From the NCBI GenBank assembly GCA_030152105.1, contig JASLIH010000197.1:1-6432 (forward strand): DNA of 6,432 nucleotides, written 5' to 3'. The translations under genes were made by a program, and so were the position numbers. The notes under the pieces are model-generated. The model worked only from the letters and a program-made list of their open reading frames with translations. It was not told where the DNA came from and ran no database searches. How positions within the stretch are numbered: position 1 is the first letter of the stretch; each line of letters opens with the position of its first letter. Source of the stretch: Actinomycetes bacterium (GTDB lineage Bacteria; Actinomycetota; CALGFH01). Positions 5,798 to 6,432 of the stretch are shown in pieces.

Positions 5798-6432
5798 TTG
5801 TCGGCGGCCAACGCGCCGCCGAACAGGTCGTCGTGCTCAGCGGTCCCGGGCACTCCGGGGCTGTCCTGGGTGAAGACCTGGCTCCCGGCCCCGGTCAGCC
5901 CGGCCGCCGAGCCGTACAGCACGTTGACCGCGCCGGCCTGGGGGTTGGGTCCGACCCCCTCGGTCCAGGCGCCGGCAGCGTCATCGGCGCGGCCGTCCCC
6001 GTCGAAGTCACCCACCGCCAGCTTGAATCCCAGTCGGTCGCCGATCTCGGCGGACCCGGGCACGCCGGGGCTGTCCTGGGTCAGGAGCCGGCTGCCGGCC
6101 GCGGTCAACCCGGCCGGCGACCCAGCAAGCACCGCGACCGCGCCAGCCGCGCCGGCGTTGCCGACCGGCTCCCCGATCGCCCCGGCGGCCAGGTCGGCGT
6201 CGCCGTCGCTGTCGTTGTCGCTCAGGGCGACCGAGAAGCCGAGGTTGTCGTCGATCTCGGCCTGGTCCGGGACCCCAGGGCTGTCTTCGGTCCAGAGCTG
6301 GGCACCGGCGGAGGTCAGCCCGGCCGCCGACCCGTACAAGACCTGGACCGCGCCGGCGTCCAGGACCGTCCCGACGTCCTCGACCATGACGCCGGCGGCC
6401 AAGTCGGCGAAGCCGTCGTGGTCGGCGTCGCC
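5794..6432 (-). CDS. FG-GAP (integrin alpha-like) repeat protein, C-terminal part
   Basis: The frame is open from the window edge to the TGA at 5794-5796, giving 212 visible residues; the N-terminus lies beyond 6432. It consists of three FG-GAP repeats of 70 aa. Each starts with a calcium-loop motif (DADHDGFAD, DNDSDGDAD, DFDGDGRAD) and continues with the AGAV..LYGSAAGLT strand, then a TQDSPGVPG-type segment and a final GF..A strand. Such repeats form blades of a beta-propeller, usually in secreted or surface proteins that bind ligands or calcium. A signal peptide would be in the missing part. The protein ends in GGALAADN, one residue into where a fourth calcium loop would begin, which suits propeller closure with an N-terminal strand but could also be a premature stop. 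The frame has an internal ATG at 6402, but repeat homology continues upstream of it, so it is not the true start. Ligand unknown. Confidence 0.9.
   Translation of the reverse strand, partial: GDADHDGFADLAAGVMVEDVGTVLDAGAVQVLYGSAAGLTSAGAQLWTEDSPGVPDQAEIDDNLGFSVALSDNDSDGDADLAAGAIGEPVGNAGAAGAVAVLAGSPAGLTAAGSRLLTQDSPGVPGSAEIGDRLGFKLAVGDFDGDGRADDAAGAWTEGVGPNPQAGAVNVLYGSAAGLTGAGSQVFTQDSPGVPGTAEHDDLFGGALAADN
5800..6429 (-). repeat. Three tandem 210-base units encoding FG-GAP blades
   Basis: Equivalent calcium-loop codons begin at 6429, 6219 and 6009, exactly 210 bases apart. The conserved nucleotide core around ggggctgtcctggg (plus strand) recurs at 5861, 6071 and 6281 with the same period and a few substitutions. 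No insertion or deletion has entered any unit, so the repeat is preserved in frame at 70 codons. Confidence 0.85.

Noticed and set aside
1..6432. tRNA, rRNA or CRISPR array
   Set aside because: No T-loop-like sequence within a cloverleaf, no rRNA-like stretch and no short regularly spaced repeats were seen on reading; the only periodic repeat is the coding FG-GAP array.

Overview
The window is about 70% G+C. Its reading frames are dominated by G/C-ending codons, it has strong GGAGG-type ribosome binding sites, and it carries gene families common in high-GC Actinomycetota: MFS exporter fused to a cNMP domain, multi-membrane GAF cyclase, and FG-GAP repeat protein. A soil or uncultured actinobacterium is the best guess; no marker here fixes the genus, and a high-GC Chloroflexota relative is not excluded.

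Layout. Positions 1-1377 (+) hold the 3' part of an MFS transporter fused to a C-terminal cyclic-nucleotide-binding domain. A 372-base gap with two hairpins follows. Positions 1750-3927 (+) encode a complete 725-aa membrane-anchored class III nucleotidyl cyclase: an N-terminal block of nine or ten membrane helices, a GAF-like region and a catalytic domain. Its stop codon overlaps a possible GTG start of a truncated alpha/beta-hydrolase C-terminus (3924-4244, +). Convergent to that is a 75-aa protein of unknown function (4257-4484, -), somewhat lower in G+C, with a clear ribosome binding site and a perfect 8-bp inverted repeat upstream. Positions 4494-4847 lack a convincing intact gene but hold a short stretch resembling the tail of an IS110-family transposase. 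Positions 4848-5669 (+) encode a class I SAM-dependent methyltransferase. From 5794 to the window edge (-) lies the C-terminal part of an FG-GAP/integrin-like repeat protein with an exact 210-base period.

How they may work together. The most suggestive pairing is a transporter with an apparently intact cyclic-nucleotide pocket followed, on the same strand, by an adenylate-cyclase-type enzyme. The cyclase carries the Lys/Thr pair of class IIIb cyclases, a group known for bicarbonate stimulation. This could be a local circuit in which the cyclase makes cAMP that gates the neighbouring exporter; that is inference from adjacency and motifs. The stretch 3924-4847 looks like a scar of gene decay and insertion between the signalling pair and the methyltransferase.
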